Positions 6,424 to 7,842 of a stretch of DNA of 7,842 nucleotides are shown here, piece by piece. Numbering within the stretch: the stretch's first letter is position 1; each line of letters opens with the position of its first letter. Location: the NCBI GenBank assembly GCA_012841565.1, contig DUUM01000220.1, positions 1-7,842 on the forward strand. Reading direction: 5' to 3'. A program made the translations under genes and the position numbers. The DNA comes from Candidatus Epulonipiscium sp. GTDB lineage: Bacteria > Bacillota_A > Clostridia > Lachnospirales > Cellulosilyticaceae. Below the pieces are notes generated by a model, which made no database searches, had not been told where the DNA came from, and saw nothing but the letters and a program-made list of their open reading frames with translations.

Positions 6424-6517
6424 GTAGCGGAGCATTCGGCTGTAGGGCTTGTGAGGTAAGGGGTATGTTGAGAACTGGAGTTGTCAGAATCGTTCGGGGT
6501 CAGACCCTCTTGGCATA
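6410..6517 (+). repeat. Dispersed repeat copy C3 (core 6410-6461 plus tail 6480-6517)
   Basis: The core begins GAACCGTATCATAAGTAG and supplies the final residues TVS and the TAA of the preceding gene. It matches C1 and C2 at 47 of 52 positions each. The upstream arm shared by C1 and C4 is replaced here by the recombinase-like coding sequence. The tail at 6480-6517 (GTTGTCAGAATCG, then GGGTCAGACCC) matches the C1 tail at 31 of 38. Confidence 0.85.
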
Positions 6518-6566
6518 AAATATTATTGAGTTTTTGTCGTGAAAATGGGGAAAATAAAAGTAGAAA

Positions 6567-6613
6567 TAGTAGTATTACTACTACTTGTACGGTATAATTA
6601 AGTACAAGTAGTA
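6567..6613 (+). promoter_or_regulatory. Fic promoter with -10 box enclosed in an inverted repeat
   Basis: Arms TACTACTTGTAC (6579-6590) and GTACAAGTAGTA (6602-6613) are perfect 12-bp inverted repeats around an 11-bp spacer that holds TATAAT (6593-6598). A second palindrome, TAGTAGTATTACTACTA (6567-6583), overlaps the left arm and covers the -35 position, where no good hexamer exists. A repressor on these sites would block polymerase directly. GTAGTAATAC, read on the minus strand at 6572-6581, matches operators O1 and O2. No T tract follows, so this is not a terminator. The ribosome site is GTGAGGGA before the ATG at 6655. Confidence 0.75.
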
Positions 6614-6654
6614 AAAAGTGCTAATTATAATTAAAATCAAAAGTGAGGGACTAC

Positions 6655-7656
6655 ATGAGCGAAAAAGGTTATCTTCCACCATACACCATAACAGACAAAA
6701 TAGTAAATTTAATCTCCGATATTACTGAGATAATAACTAAAATTACAATAAATGATAACATGAATAGTAATCCCAGACTTAGGAGAGATAGCCGTATTCG
6801 TACGATCCATGCATCATTGGCCATAGAAAACAATTCTTTATCCTTGGATCAGGTTACTGATGTCATTAATGGGAAGCGTATCCTTGGAGCACCGGATGAA
6901 ATATGCGAGGTTAAAAATGCATTTGAAGCATATAATAAACTTTTGGAGTTGAATCCATATTCAGTGAAAGATATGTTATTAGCTCATAAGGTATTAATGA
7001 GTGAACTGACTAAGGAAGCAGGAATGTTTCGGAGTGGTGGGGTAGGAGTCTTTGCAGACAAACAGCTAGTGCATATGGCGCCTCCCGCAAATCAAGTACC
7101 ATATTTGATTAAAGATTTGGTAGATTGGGCAAAGAAGACGGAAGTTCATCCGCTGATAAAAAGCTGTGTATTTCATTATGAATTTGAATTTATTCATCCG
7201 TTTGCTGATGGTAATGGTAGAATGGGGCGGATGTGGCAAACCCTGCTGCTCTATAAATGGAAGACCATGTTTGGCTGGCTACCCATAGAGACACTGATTA
7301 GGGAACGCCAAGAAGAATATTATAAAGTGCTTGGAGAATGTGATTATAGTGCTGATTCGGGAAAGTTTATTGAGTTTTTACTAACCACAGTTCATGATGC
7401 ATTATGCCAAATAGCAGATACCGAACAAGATGCCGAACAAGTGACCGAACAAGTTAAAAGATTATTAGTAGCTATTGGTGATAAAGAGAGTTCAACTAAA
7501 GAACTTATGGAATTACTACAATTAAAACATAGACCAACATTTAGAGATAATTACTTGCTGCCAGCTTTAAGGTTGGGGTATATTGAAATGACAATACCGG
7601 ATAAGCCAAATAGCAGTAAGCAGAAATATATAAAGGTAAGGCGTATGGTTAAATAA
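6655..7656 (+). CDS. Fic-domain AMP-transferase, class II, with C-terminal winged-helix-like region
   Basis: I prefer the ATG at 6655 (333 residues), with GAGGGA just upstream; the in-frame GTG at 6643 would lie inside that ribosome site. Fic proteins usually transfer AMP from ATP to a hydroxyl on a target protein. The full catalytic motif HPFADGNGRMGR is at residues 181-192. The N-terminal inhibitory-helix motif S-x-x-x-E-N appears as SLAIEN (54-59), making it a self-inhibited class II Fic. GMFRSGGVGV (123-132) is the conserved segment before the active-site flap. After the Fic fold comes a short TEQ repeat (encoded at 7420-7455), then a region resembling the winged-helix tail of this family: LMELLQLKHRPTFRDNYL, then ALRLGYIEMTIPDKPNS. 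The gene stands alone between repeats C3 and C4 behind its own operator. A toxin-like or regulatory role is likely; the target is unknown. Confidence 0.94.
   Translation: MSEKGYLPPYTITDKIVNLISDITEIITKITINDNMNSNPRLRRDSRIRTIHASLAIENNSLSLDQVTDVINGKRILGAPDEICEVKNAFEAYNKLLELNPYSVKDMLLAHKVLMSELTKEAGMFRSGGVGVFADKQLVHMAPPANQVPYLIKDLVDWAKKTEVHPLIKSCVFHYEFEFIHPFADGNGRMGRMWQTLLLYKWKTMFGWLPIETLIRERQEEYYKVLGECDYSADSGKFIEFLLTTVHDALCQIADTEQDAEQVTEQVKRLLVAIGDKESSTKELMELLQLKHRPTFRDNYLLPALRLGYIEMTIPDKPNSSKQKYIKVRRMVK
7420..7455 (+). repeat. 12-bp tandem repeat within the Fic gene
   Basis: Three consecutive units, ACCGAACAAGAT, GCCGAACAAGTG and ACCGAACAAGTT, encode TEQD-AEQV-TEQV between the Fic fold and the winged-helix-like tail. 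The unit length keeps the reading frame, so copy number could change linker length by slippage without disrupting the protein. Confidence 0.8.
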
Positions 7657-7688
7657 TCTAGAATCTTTATCATTACGTATTTTGGCAC

Positions 7689-7772
7689 ATTAAAAAATGA
7701 TTCGATGCATTATGGACGGTGAACCGTACCATAAGTAACCAGGCATTCGGCTGTAGGCTATATATGGTAAGA
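7689..7772 (+). repeat. Dispersed repeat copy C4 (upstream arm plus core 7721-7772)
   Basis: The upstream arm ATTAAAAAATGATTCGATGC matches C1, and the core begins GAACCGTACCATAAGTA. This is the most diverged copy (42 of 52 against C2), with changes concentrated in the second half (TATATATGG instead of CATGTGGGG). ACGG-TGAA-CCGT at 7716-7727 forms a short hairpin at the arm/core junction. It follows the Fic stop by 33 bp. After it, 7773-7842 holds a small TTTAGT/ACTAAA inverted repeat and no gene. Confidence 0.8.
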
Positions 7773-7842
7773 GTTTAGTCGTGTTTTACTAAATGGTTAT
7801 ATTAAGTAAGTGAGATGTTTAGAAGCAGGGGGTTCGATGCCC

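Noticed and set aside
3498..7772. Repeat copies as integron attC sites
   Set aside because: I could not find the paired RYYYAAC/GTTRRRY core sites or an integrase gene; only the array-like layout is similar.
3498..7772. CRISPR array
   Set aside because: The four repeats are over 1 kb apart with genes between them, not short regular spacers.
7811..7842. tRNA 3' end at the right edge (GGGGGTTCGATGCCC)
   Set aside because: It resembles a T-arm, but the last loop base does not fit TTCRANY and the preceding sequence shows no D-arm or anticodon arm.

Overview
The window looks like low-GC Firmicutes chromosome, most likely from an anaerobic Clostridia-type organism. The basis is AT-rich intergenic DNA, strong GGAGG-type ribosome binding sites, GTG/TTG start candidates, a two-FtsX-domain ABC exporter and the remnant of an S-layer-homology (SLH) surface protein. 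No species can be named from the sequence alone.

Layout. (1) 1-3032, minus strand: an ABC exporter operon. A large FtsX/MacB-type permease runs off the left edge. Its ATPase overlaps it by one base (TAATG). A 41-codon ORF with a strong ribosome site overlaps the ATPase start (ATGA); its first 20 residues look like the end of an OmpR-type response-regulator receiver domain. (2) 3033-3640: decayed DNA with a collapsed SLH-protein pseudogene, a long-stem terminator or structured RNA, and the first copy (C1) of a dispersed repeat. (3) 3753-5379: a toxin-antitoxin-like pair with a near-consensus promoter. A duplicated ribbon-helix-helix-like protein is followed by a protein with ADP-ribosyltransferase-like features, repeat copy C2 and a good terminator. 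(4) 5385-6461: an AlbA_2 (Schlafen-type) domain gene whose last ~85 codons look like the C-terminal tail of a large serine recombinase; its stop codon lies inside repeat copy C3. (5) 6567-7656: a class II Fic AMP-transferase with an operator-like inverted repeat around its -10 box, followed by repeat copy C4.

The main point of interest is the architecture of 3.5-7.8 kb. Three accessory or defence-like modules, all on the plus strand and each with its own promoter region, are separated by four same-orientation copies of a 52-bp repeat, one of them fused to a serine-recombinase tail. A 10-bp motif, GTAGTAATAC, also recurs at the toxin-antitoxin promoter, in the toxin-antitoxin intergenic gap and at the Fic promoter. 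This suggests shared regulation of modules that otherwise look independent. Several genes here (response regulator, SLH protein, recombinase) survive only as fused or internally deleted remnants, so the locus appears to be recombination-prone.
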